NCBI RefSeq assembly: GCF_009908295.1
Contig: NZ_JAAALO010000003.1
Span: 310,001 to 374,000, forward strand
DNA length: 64,000 bases
Direction: 5' to 3'
Source of the DNA: Micromonospora rubida
GTDB taxonomy: Bacteria; Actinomycetota; Actinomycetes; Mycobacteriales; Micromonosporaceae
Part shown: positions 25,565 to 33,508 of the stretch, one piece after another
Layout of the letters: each line of letters starts with the position of its first letter
Numbering within the stretch: the first letter of the stretch is position 1
Made by a program: the position numbers and the translations under genes
The notes under the pieces: generated by a model
Seen by the model: only the letters and a program-made list of their open reading frames with translations
What the model was told of the DNA's origin: nothing
Database searches by the model: none

Positions 25565-27220
25565 GTGGACAGCGGAATGATCGATGCCACCCGACGGGCA
25601 GCCACCCTGACGGCACTGGACAACGGGACCTTCGACCTGCTCATCGTCGGCGGCGGGATCACCGGCACCGGCGCCGCCCTGGACGCGGCGTCCCGGGGTC
25701 TGCGGGTCGCCCTGATCGAGGCCGGTGACCTCGGCGGGGGCACCTCCAGCCGGTCCAGCCGGCTGCTGCACGGCGGCGTGCGCTACCTGGAGCAGCTGGA
25801 GTTCGGGCTGGTCCGCGAGGCGCTGCGGGAACGCGCGCTGCTCGGTGGGCGGCTCGCGCCGCACCTGGTCCGCAGGCTGCCCTTCGTCTACCCGCTCCGG
25901 CACCGGATCTGGGAACGGGCGTACATGGGCGCCGGCCTCAGCCTCTACGACGGGATGGGCCAACTGCCCGCCGGCCGGGCCGACCGGGTCTTCCGCCTCC
26001 ACCGGCACCTCACCCGCCAGGGCCTGGCCCGGGCCATGCCCGCGCTCCGCACCGAGATGGCCGTCGGCGCGATCGAGTACGACGACGGCCAGGTCGACGA
26101 CGCCCGGCTGACCCTCGCCGCGGCCCGCACCGCGGCCCGGGAGGGCGCGGTGATCGCCACCCGGGTCCGGGCGGTCGGCTACACCGCCCGCCCCGGCTCG
26201 GCCGAGGTCACCGTCCGCGACGAGCTGACCGGTGCCGAGAGCACGGTACGGGCCCGGCAGGTGCTCGCCGCCTCCGGCGTCTGGACCGACGAGGTGCAGC
26301 GCCTCGTCGGCCGCGAGGTGCTCCGGGTACGCGCCTCCAAGGGCGTGCACCTGGTGGTGCCGAAGGCGGCGCTGCGGGTGAACCGGGCACTGATCACCCG
26401 TACCGACCGCAGCGTGCTCTTCGTGATCCCGGTCGGCGAGACCGTGCTGGTGGGCACCACCGACACCCCGTACACCGGCGCCCCGAACGAGGTCGCCGCC
26501 GACGGCGACGACATCGCGTTCCTGCTGCACCAGGTGAACCCGTGGCTGCGCCGGCCGCTGGAGCGGGCCGACGTCGTCGGGGTCTACGCCGGGCTGCGCC
26601 CGCTGGTGGACCGGGCCGGCACCGCCGACACCGCCAAGCTGAGCCGGGAACACGTCGTCGCGAAGATCGACGACCAGTGCCTGGCCGTCGCCGGCGGCAA
26701 GCTCACCACGTACCGGGTGATGGCCCGCGACGCCATCGACGCCGTGGTGGAACGGCTCGGCGGCGGCTACCCGCGGTCCTGCACCGACCGGCTGCCGCTG
26801 GTCGGCGCGGACGGCTTCCAGGCCACCTGGAACCGGCGGGGCGCCCTGGCCCGGGAGCACGGGCTGCCCATCGGCATCGTCGAGGGGCTGCTCCAGCGCC
26901 ACGGCGCGACGGTGACCGAGCTGCTCACCGGGGCCGACCCGGCCGACCTGCGCCCGGTGGCCGGCGCCAGCGGCCTGCTGCGCGCCGAGGTCGGCTACGC
27001 GGTCCGGCACGAGGGCGCGCTCGCCGTCGAGGACGTGCTGCTGCGCCGCAGCCACGCCGGCCTGGAGACCGCCGACGGAGCCGTCGAGGCCGCCGAGGAG
27101 GTCGCCACGCTGATGGCCGGCCCGCTGCGTCGCGACCACGCCTGGGCCGAGCGGGAGGCCGGCCGGTACCGGACCCTGAACGGCTCGAACCGGGCCGCCC
27201 TGGTCGGGGCGGCCGGATGA
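25565..27220 (+). CDS. glpD: Aerobic glycerol-3-phosphate dehydrogenase (FAD-dependent)
   Basis: This membrane-associated flavoenzyme oxidises sn-glycerol-3-phosphate to dihydroxyacetone phosphate and passes electrons to quinone. The FAD-binding motif is IVGGGITGTGAALDAASRG, followed by the family signature GGTSSRSSRLLHGGVRYLEQ. A C-terminal DAO extension is present, and 551 residues is normal. GTG 25565 has AAAGGA upstream. It overlaps the glycerol kinase gene by four bases. Placement inside a sugar-acid operon rather than beside glpF is unusual. Confidence 0.93.
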   Translation: MDSGMIDATRRAATLTALDNGTFDLLIVGGGITGTGAALDAASRGLRVALIEAGDLGGGTSSRSSRLLHGGVRYLEQLEFGLVREALRERALLGGRLAPHLVRRLPFVYPLRHRIWERAYMGAGLSLYDGMGQLPAGRADRVFRLHRHLTRQGLARAMPALRTEMAVGAIEYDDGQVDDARLTLAAARTAAREGAVIATRVRAVGYTARPGSAEVTVRDELTGAESTVRARQVLAASGVWTDEVQRLVGREVLRVRASKGVHLVVPKAALRVNRALITRTDRSVLFVIPVGETVLVGTTDTPYTGAPNEVAADGDDIAFLLHQVNPWLRRPLERADVVGVYAGLRPLVDRAGTADTAKLSREHVVAKIDDQCLAVAGGKLTTYRVMARDAIDAVVERLGGGYPRSCTDRLPLVGADGFQATWNRRGALAREHGLPIGIVEGLLQRHGATVTELLTGADPADLRPVAGASGLLRAEVGYAVRHEGALAVEDVLLRRSHAGLETADGAVEAAEEVATLMAGPLRRDHAWAEREAGRYRTLNGSNRAALVGAAG

Positions 27221-28701
27221 CCGTGCTCGCCATCGACGCCGGCACCACCGGCGTCACCGCGATCGTCCTCGACACCGACGGCCGGGTCGCGGCCCGGGGA
27301 TACCGGGAGTTCCCGCAGCTCTTCCCCCGCTCCGGGTGGGTCGAGCACGACCCGGAGCAGATCTGGGACGCGGTCCGGGCGGCGAGCGCCGAGGCGCTCG
27401 CCGCCGGGCACCGGCCCACTTGCGTCGGCATCACCAACCAGCGCGAGACCGTGGTGCTCTGGGACCGGCAGACCCTGGCCGCACCCCGGCCGGCGATCGT
27501 CTGGCAGGACCGCCGCTCGGCGGACCTCTGTGAACGGCTGCGGGCCGCCGGGCACGAACCGGCGGTCACCGCCCGGACCGGGCTGCGGCTGGACCCGTAC
27601 TTCTCCGCGACGAAGCTGGCCTGGCTGGCCGCCGAGGAGCCGCAGACCTGGGCCGGGGTACGCGCCGGCCGGACCGCGGTCGGCACCGTCGACAGCTACC
27701 TCGCCGCCCGGCTCACCGGCGGGCGGGTCCACGTCACCGACCCCTCCAACGCCTCCCGGACCCTGCTCTACGACCTGGCCACCGGGGACTGGTCCGAGGA
27801 GCTGTGCGAGCTGTTCGGCGTCCCCCGGGCGGCGCTGCCGGAGATCGTCGCGAGCAACGCGGTGGTCGGCCGGACCGACCCGGACGCCTTCCTCGGGCTC
27901 GACCTGCCGGTGGCCGCGCTGGTCGGCGACCAGCAGTCCGCCCTTTTCGGGCAGGCGTGCTTCACCCCCGGCACCTCCAAGTGCACCTACGGCACCGGGT
28001 CGTTCGTGCTGGTCAACGCCGGTACGACCGCCCCCGCGCCGGAGGCGGGGCTGATCACCACGGTCGGCTGGCGGCTCGACGGCCAGCCCACCACGTACGC
28101 CCTGGAGGGGTCGATCTTCGTCACCGGCGCGGCGGTGCAGTGGCTGCGCGACGGGCTCGGCGTGATTCCCGCCGCCGCCGAGATCGAGCCGCTGGCCGCC
28201 AGCGTGCCCGACTCCGGCGGGGTCGTCTTCGTGCCGGCGCTGACCGGGCTCGGCGCGCCGGACTGGGACCCGTACGCCCGGGGGGCGGTCTTCGGGCTCA
28301 CCCGGGGCAGCACCCGAGCGCACGTGGCCCGGGCCACCCTGGACGCGATCGCGTTCCAGGTGCGCGACGTCACCGACGCGATGGCCCGCTGCACCGGCCG
28401 GCCGTTGACCAGCCTCACCGTCGACGGGGGCGCCGCCGCGAACAACCTGCTCTGCCAGCTCCAGGCCGACCAGCTCGGCCTGCCGGTGCGCCGTCCCACC
28501 GTCACCGACACCACCGCCCTCGGCGCTGCCTACCTGGCCGGACTCGCCACCGGGGTCTGGGCCGGCCTCGGGGAGATCACCGACCGGTGGCACCTGGACC
28601 GGGAGTTCGCGCCGGCCACGACCGGCGTCGGCGCCGACCGCGACGCGACCCACGTACGGTGGCGGCGGGCCGTCACGGCGGTGCGGGAGTGGGCGGCGTG
28701 A
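27217..28701 (+). CDS. glpK: Glycerol kinase (FGGY family)
   Basis: It phosphorylates glycerol with ATP to sn-glycerol-3-phosphate, the substrate of the upstream GlpD. The ATP-binding hallmark AIDAGTTGVTAIV opens the protein, GITNQRETVVLWDR follows, and the second FGGY block has GDQQSALFGQACF and TSKCTYGTGSFVL. Its 494 residues match the family. The ATG overlaps the glpD stop (ATGA). A related polyol kinase of the FGGY family is the main alternative, but pairing with GlpD supports glycerol. Confidence 0.9.
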   Translation: MTVLAIDAGTTGVTAIVLDTDGRVAARGYREFPQLFPRSGWVEHDPEQIWDAVRAASAEALAAGHRPTCVGITNQRETVVLWDRQTLAAPRPAIVWQDRRSADLCERLRAAGHEPAVTARTGLRLDPYFSATKLAWLAAEEPQTWAGVRAGRTAVGTVDSYLAARLTGGRVHVTDPSNASRTLLYDLATGDWSEELCELFGVPRAALPEIVASNAVVGRTDPDAFLGLDLPVAALVGDQQSALFGQACFTPGTSKCTYGTGSFVLVNAGTTAPAPEAGLITTVGWRLDGQPTTYALEGSIFVTGAAVQWLRDGLGVIPAAAEIEPLAASVPDSGGVVFVPALTGLGAPDWDPYARGAVFGLTRGSTRAHVARATLDAIAFQVRDVTDAMARCTGRPLTSLTVDGGAAANNLLCQLQADQLGLPVRRPTVTDTTALGAAYLAGLATGVWAGLGEITDRWHLDREFAPATTGVGADRDATHVRWRRAVTAVREWAA

Positions 28702-29936
28702 GCGGGCACAGCGAGGCGACCGGCGGCATGGGCGGCGCGCTGGACGGCATCCTGGTCGCCGACTTCAGCCGGGTCCTCGCCGGGCCGTACGCCACCATGT
28801 TCCTGGCCGACCTCGGCGCGGACGTGGTCAAGGTGGAGCGGCCCGGACGGGGTGACGACACCCGCACCTGGGGGCCGCCGTACGACGCCGACGGCACCGC
28901 GACCTACTACCTCGCGATCAACCGCAACAAGCGGTCGGTGGTGCTCGATCTCACCGACCCGGCCGACCTGTCCGCCGCCCGGGAGTTGGCCCGTCGGGCG
29001 GACGTCGTGGTGCAGAACTTCCGGCCCGGCACGATGGAGCGGTACGGCCTCGGCTACGCCGACGTCGCCGCCGGCAACCCGGACGTGGTCTACTGCTCGA
29101 TCACCGGCTTCGGTTCCGGGCCCGGCGCCGACCTGCCCGGATACGACCTGCTCGCGCAGGCGATGGGTGGGCTGATGAGCGTCACCGGGGCGCGGGCCGG
29201 CGAGCCGGTGAAGGCCGGCGTCGCGGTGGTCGACGTGATCACCGGACTGCACGCCACCGTCGGCATCCTGGCCGCGCTGCGCCACCGTGACGTCACCGGC
29301 GCCGGCCAGCACCTCGAGGTCAACCTGCTCTCGTCGCTGCTGTCCATGTTGGTCAACCAGGCGTCCGGGTACGTCTCGGGGGGAGTGGTGCCGGGCATCC
29401 TCGGCAACGCCCACCCGAGCGTGGTGCCGTACCAACTGCTGCCCACCGCCGACCGTCCGCTGGCGGTGGCGGTCGGCACCGACGCCCAGTTCGCCGCGCT
29501 GTGCCGGGTGCTCGGCATCCCGGACACCGCCGGGGACGCCCGCTACGCCAGCAACGCCGGCCGGGTACGCGACCGCGAGTCGCTGATCGCGACGCTGAAC
29601 GAGCGGACCGCGCTGCGTACCGCTGATGACCTGGCCGCCGCCCTGCGCGCCGCCGGAGTGCCGTGCGGGCCGGTCAACGACCTGGCCGGGGCCTTCGACC
29701 TCGCCACCGAGCTGGGGCTGGACCCGGTCGTGGAGATCGACCGACCGGACCGGGCGTGGCCTGACCGACAGGTCGCCAACCCGATCGGGCTGGCCGACAC
29801 CCCGCCCGCCTACCGCCGGCCGGCACCCCGGCTGGGTGAACACACCGCACAGGTGCTGGCCTGGCTCGGCACCCCCCAGGAGCCGGCGTCACCGGCACTC
29901 CGGACCACACCCACCCCGCTGGAGGAGACCCGATGA
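28698..29936 (+). CDS. CaiB/BaiF-family (class III) CoA transferase
   Basis: It moves CoA from an acyl-CoA donor to a free carboxylic acid. The N-terminal signature is DFSRVLAGPYATMFLADLGA, followed by ADVVKVERP. The catalytic Asp is probably Asp150 in GYDLLAQAMGG. The protein of 412 residues has the usual two interlocked domains. GTG 28698 overlaps the glycerol kinase stop; an ATG at 28728 is the alternative. The following acyl-CoA dehydrogenase resembles glutaryl-CoA dehydrogenase, so activation of glutarate or a similar dicarboxylate is a reasonable inference. Confidence 0.9.
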   Translation: MSGHSEATGGMGGALDGILVADFSRVLAGPYATMFLADLGADVVKVERPGRGDDTRTWGPPYDADGTATYYLAINRNKRSVVLDLTDPADLSAARELARRADVVVQNFRPGTMERYGLGYADVAAGNPDVVYCSITGFGSGPGADLPGYDLLAQAMGGLMSVTGARAGEPVKAGVAVVDVITGLHATVGILAALRHRDVTGAGQHLEVNLLSSLLSMLVNQASGYVSGGVVPGILGNAHPSVVPYQLLPTADRPLAVAVGTDAQFAALCRVLGIPDTAGDARYASNAGRVRDRESLIATLNERTALRTADDLAAALRAAGVPCGPVNDLAGAFDLATELGLDPVVEIDRPDRAWPDRQVANPIGLADTPPAYRRPAPRLGEHTAQVLAWLGTPQEPASPALRTTPTPLEETR

Positions 29937-31096
29937 CCGATCCGCTGGAACTCGCCGCCTTCGACACACTCCTCACCGACGAGGAGCGTGACATCCGGGA
30001 CACCGTACGCCGGTTCGCCACCGCGCAGATCCGTCCGCACATCGCCGGGTGGTACGCCGACGGCACGCTGCCGGCCCGGGAGATCGCCCGGGAGTGCGGC
30101 CGGCTCGGGCTGCTCGGCATGCACCTGGAAGGCTACGGCTGTGCCGGCGTCGGCGCGGTCTCCTACGGGCTGGCCTGCTTCGAACTGGAGGCGGCCGACT
30201 CCGGGATCCGCAGCCTGGTATCGGTGCAGGGCTCCCTGGCGATGTACGCCATCCACGCCTTCGGCAGCGAGGAGCAGCGCCAGCAGTGGCTGCCGGCGAT
30301 GGCTGCCGGTGAGGCGATCGGCTGCTTCGGGTTGACCGAGCCGGATGCCGGCTCCGACCCCGGGGCGATGCGCACCACCGCCCGCCGGGACGGCGCCGAC
30401 TGGATCCTCGACGGCGAGAAGATGTGGATCACCAACGCCGGGGTGGCCGACGTGGCGGTGGTCTGGGCCCGTACCGACGAGGGCATCCGCGGTTTCGTGG
30501 TGCCGATGGACACCCCCGGGGTCAGCACCCTGCCGGTCGGGCACAAGCTCTCGCTGCGCGCCTCCGTCACCTCGGCGCTGGTGTTGCAGGGCGTCCGCCT
30601 GCCGAGCGCGGCGCAGTTGCCCGGGGCGACCGGGTTGCGCGCCCCGTTGAGCTGCCTCGGCGAGGCCCGGCTCGGCATCGTCTTCGGCGCGCTCGGCGCC
30701 GGCTACGACTGCCTGCGGACGGCGCTGGAGTACGCGGGCAGCCGGGAGGCGTTCGGCCGGCCGATCGCCGGTTTCCAGCTCACCCAGGAGAAGCTGACCG
30801 AGATGACCCGAGGACTGGTCAACGGCCTGCTGCTCGCGGTCCACGTCGGACGACTGCGGGACGCCGGACAGGCGACGGCGGCCCAGGTCAGCCTGGCCAA
30901 GCTGAACAGCTGCGAGACGGCGATCGGGATCGCCCGCACCGCCCGGACCATCCTCGGCGCCAACGGGGTGACCCTGGAGTACCCGGTGCTGCGGCACGCC
31001 AACAACCTGGAGGCGGTGCTGACCTACGAGGGCACCAGCGAGGTGCACAAGCTGGTGGTCGGTCAGGCGTTGACCGGGATCAGCGCCTTCCGCTGA
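29933..31096 (+). CDS. Acyl-CoA dehydrogenase, glutaryl-CoA dehydrogenase type
   Basis: This FAD enzyme introduces an alpha-beta double bond into an acyl-CoA. Glutaryl-CoA members also decarboxylate to crotonyl-CoA. The catalytic Glu366 is in YEGTSEV. The family's GCFGLTEPDAGSDPGAM, WITNAGVADVAVVWARTDEG and ANNLEAVLTYEG follow the glutaryl-CoA dehydrogenase pattern closely (SGIRSLVSVQGSLAMYAIHAF in place of SGYRSAMSVQSSLVM). Length is 387 residues. ATG 29933 overlaps the CoA-transferase stop. It is the last gene of the operon; a hairpin follows. Confidence 0.92.
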   Translation: MTDPLELAAFDTLLTDEERDIRDTVRRFATAQIRPHIAGWYADGTLPAREIARECGRLGLLGMHLEGYGCAGVGAVSYGLACFELEAADSGIRSLVSVQGSLAMYAIHAFGSEEQRQQWLPAMAAGEAIGCFGLTEPDAGSDPGAMRTTARRDGADWILDGEKMWITNAGVADVAVVWARTDEGIRGFVVPMDTPGVSTLPVGHKLSLRASVTSALVLQGVRLPSAAQLPGATGLRAPLSCLGEARLGIVFGALGAGYDCLRTALEYAGSREAFGRPIAGFQLTQEKLTEMTRGLVNGLLLAVHVGRLRDAGQATAAQVSLAKLNSCETAIGIARTARTILGANGVTLEYPVLRHANNLEAVLTYEGTSEVHKLVVGQALTGISAFR

Positions 31097-31137
31097 CGGC
31101 GTCGACGATCGCCGGCCCCGCCCCACGAGGCCCAGGT

Positions 31138-31161
31138 CCGGCCGCGCCCCCGAGCGGCCGG
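31138..31161. terminator. Hairpin between converging transcription units
   Basis: CCGGCCGC (31138-31145) and GCGGCCGG (31154-31161) pair around an 8-base loop. It lies 42 bases after the operon's last stop and 13 bases after the stop of the minus-strand DUF72 gene, where a two-way terminator is expected. There is no T-run. Confidence 0.55.
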
Positions 31162-31174
31162 GCGGCGATCGCGG

Positions 31175-32026
31175 TCAGAACAGGGTCAGGGGCGCGGCCG
31201 GCAGGGGATCGGGCAGTGCCGCCAACCCGGGTACGCGCGCCCGCACGTCGTCGTGGAGGCGGCGGGCGAGCACGGGCGCGTCGGCGTTGTCCGGGGTGTG
31301 CACGAAGATGGTCGGCGAACGGCCCTCGCGCAGCCACGCGACGGCGACGTCGATCCACCGCTGCCAGCCCTCGATGGTCCGTGCGGGGTCGTCGCGGCCG
31401 AGATACCGGACGATCGGCCGGTCCGTCAGCGCACGCGACCGGAACGGCACGCGCGGCTTCCTGGTCCACGCCTCCCGTTCCGCCTCGCTGGTCGGAGGGC
31501 TCCGGAAGAACTCGGTGGTGTCGAACGGGATCCACTCGGCACCCGTGACGGCGAGCGCCTCCTCCAGGAGCGCCGCCGAGCGGGGCTCGTCGAAGAACGC
31601 GGGGTGCCGGACCTCCACGGCGTACCGGTGCGAGCGGGGGAGCCGGCGCAGAAAACCGGCGAGCACGGGGACGTCGGAGGGGGCGAACGAGCCCGGCAAC
31701 TGGACCCAGAGGGCGTGGGCCCGGGGGCCGAGCGGCTCGACCGCGTCCAGGAAGACCCGAAGCTCCCCGTCGGCGTCGACGAGGCGGCGTTCGTGCGTGA
31801 TGAGCTTCGGCAGCTTCAGCACGAAGCGGAAGTCGGGGTCGGTCTGCTGCGCCCACGAAGCCACGGTGTCCCTGGTCGGGGTTGCGTAGAAGGTCGTGTT
31901 CCCCTCCACGGCATCGCACCAGCCGGCGTAGTGCCGCAGGCGCTCGTGGGACGGAAGTGGGTGCGCGAGCAGACGCCCCTGCCATGCCTTGTGGGTCCAC
32001 ATCGCGCAGCCCACGTGAAGACGCAT
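31175..32026 (-). CDS. DUF72 family protein
   Basis: A TIM-barrel-like protein of 283 residues, with the family's MRLHVGCAMWTHKAW start, EGNTTFYATP, FRFVLKLPKLITHERRL, YAVEVRHPAFFD and TIFVHTPDNADAP. The biochemical activity of DUF72 proteins is not established to my knowledge. ATG 32026 is chosen because GGAGGGG lies eight bases upstream; a GTG three bases earlier is possible. It is convergent with the catabolic operon and lies downstream of the NB-ARC regulator on the same strand. Confidence 0.85.
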   Translation of the reverse strand: MRLHVGCAMWTHKAWQGRLLAHPLPSHERLRHYAGWCDAVEGNTTFYATPTRDTVASWAQQTDPDFRFVLKLPKLITHERRLVDADGELRVFLDAVEPLGPRAHALWVQLPGSFAPSDVPVLAGFLRRLPRSHRYAVEVRHPAFFDEPRSAALLEEALAVTGAEWIPFDTTEFFRSPPTSEAEREAWTRKPRVPFRSRALTDRPIVRYLGRDDPARTIEGWQRWIDVAVAWLREGRSPTIFVHTPDNADAPVLARRLHDDVRARVPGLAALPDPLPAAPLTLF

Positions 32027-32086
32027 CACCCCGACCCCTCCCGGCCTGCCGTTACCGGCGGGCGTCGACCGAACACGACCGCGGGC

Positions 32087-33391
32087 CTACGACGCCCGCA
32101 GCGCCGGGTAGGTCAGCTCCTCGCCGTAGGCGCGCAGCAACTCCGGCAGTACGTAGCAGTCGGGGTGATCCTCGACCAGGTGCAACCGCGTGAGCTCGCA
32201 CACGAGTGGGTACACCTTGGCCGGGGAGACCATGGCGATCGCGGCGGCGTTCCTCGCCGTGAAGTGGCTCTCCGGGTGGCGGGCCAGCAGTCGGAACAAC
32301 CGGGCGGCGTCCGGGGAGAGCGCGGCGTACGACCAGGAGAACACCGACCGGATGCTCGTCGTCGGATCACTGTCGGCGAGGATGTCCAGCCGCCGGCGCG
32401 CGTTGCGCAGCTGGACGGCGAGGTGGCCGAGCGAGGTGCCGGGATGCCGGTTCGCGAAGGTGGCCACGATGGCCAGCGCCAGGGGCAGCCGGTCGCAGTG
32501 TTCGATGATCTCGTCGAGCACCGGGTGGCCGGGGGCCGCCCGCCGGACACCGAGCCGGCGGATGAGCAGTTCCCGGGCCTCGACCGGTGGCATGCGAGTC
32601 AGCGTCACCAGGTCGGCGCCGTCGGCCGTGCCCAGGCCGGAAAGCCGGTCCCGGCTGGTCACCAGGACCAGCGAACCCGCCGACCCCGGCAGCAGGGGAC
32701 GGACCTGCTGGGCATCCCGGGCGTTGTCCAACAGGATCAGCATCCGACGTTCAGCCATCAGGGTCCGGTAGAGGCCGACCTGCACGTCCGGGTCCGCCGG
32801 CACCTGGTGCGACGGGAGGTGCAACGCCGCAAGGAGGCTGTGGAGGGCTGCGCCGGTCGTCAACGGGCTCTGGTGCGGGTCGAACCCGCGCAGGTTGAGG
32901 TAGATCTGGCCGTCGGGGAACCGGTGGCGCACCCGGTGGGCCCAGTGAACGGCCAGGGCCGTCTTGCCGATTCCGGCGCTACCCACGATCGCCTGGGTGA
33001 CCGTCACGCCGTCTTTCGAGGTCAGGTCGGCGTCGAGCAGCCGCATCGGCTCCGCCTGCCCGACGAACGAGGGGATGCTGGCCGGAAGCTGCGCCGGCAC
33101 CGGGCCCGGCACCGGATTCGTTACGGTCCGTGTTGGAAGCGTACGCGATTCCGAGATCAACGTCGCCGCTTCGTCATCACTGAGGGTAAGCGCGTCGGCC
33201 AGTTTGCGAAGTGTTCCGGTGTGTGGCTGCTGGATCCGGCCGGTTTCGAGGCCGCGAATCGTGCCCACGCTCAACCGGGAGAGGTTGGCCAGTTCTTCCT
33301 GCGTAAGTAGGGCCCGCCTGCGTAGGGCACGCACGAGGCCGGCGAGCGGGGCCCCTGGCGCGGACGCGTCACGACTCGGGTCCTCCGCCAA
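32087..33391 (-). CDS. XRE/NB-ARC transcriptional regulator, probable cluster-situated regulator
   Basis: The N-terminus is an XRE-type helix-turn-helix (LTQEELANLSRLSVGTIRGL). A nucleotide-binding NB-ARC/STAND domain follows with P-loop VGSAGIGKTALA, Walker B-like MLILLDNARD, and the RNBS/GLPL-like DRLPLALAIV. The 434-residue protein ends soon after the winged-helix part (YAALSPDAARLFRLLARHPE), without the long TPR region found in most AfsR-like proteins. The start is a TTG; an internal GTG is possible. It is divergent from the exporter that opens the biosynthetic cluster, so pathway control is likely (inference). Confidence 0.85.
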   Translation of the reverse strand: MAEDPSRDASAPGAPLAGLVRALRRRALLTQEELANLSRLSVGTIRGLETGRIQQPHTGTLRKLADALTLSDDEAATLISESRTLPTRTVTNPVPGPVPAQLPASIPSFVGQAEPMRLLDADLTSKDGVTVTQAIVGSAGIGKTALAVHWAHRVRHRFPDGQIYLNLRGFDPHQSPLTTGAALHSLLAALHLPSHQVPADPDVQVGLYRTLMAERRMLILLDNARDAQQVRPLLPGSAGSLVLVTSRDRLSGLGTADGADLVTLTRMPPVEARELLIRRLGVRRAAPGHPVLDEIIEHCDRLPLALAIVATFANRHPGTSLGHLAVQLRNARRRLDILADSDPTTSIRSVFSWSYAALSPDAARLFRLLARHPESHFTARNAAAIAMVSPAKVYPLVCELTRLHLVEDHPDCYVLPELLRAYGEELTYPALRAS

Positions 33392-33406
33392 GGCCGTGCC
33401 CCCAAC

Positions 33407-33434
33407 TTGATGATTTATTGACGGTTAGTTATCT
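33407..33434 (+). promoter_or_regulatory. Candidate promoter of the biosynthetic cluster
   Basis: TTGATG (33407-33412) and TTATCT (33429-33434) lie 16 bases apart in the only AT-rich patch between the divergent regulator and the exporter gene. A GC hairpin with 6-bp arms (TCTCCC and GGGAGA) follows at about 33439-33459. The match to consensus is moderate. Confidence 0.35.
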
Positions 33435-33508
33435 GGCTCTCCCCGCAGGGCCGGGAGAAAGTGTAGCCACTCTCCGTCGATTTTAAGGAAGGGGGCTCAC
33501 GTAACCTC

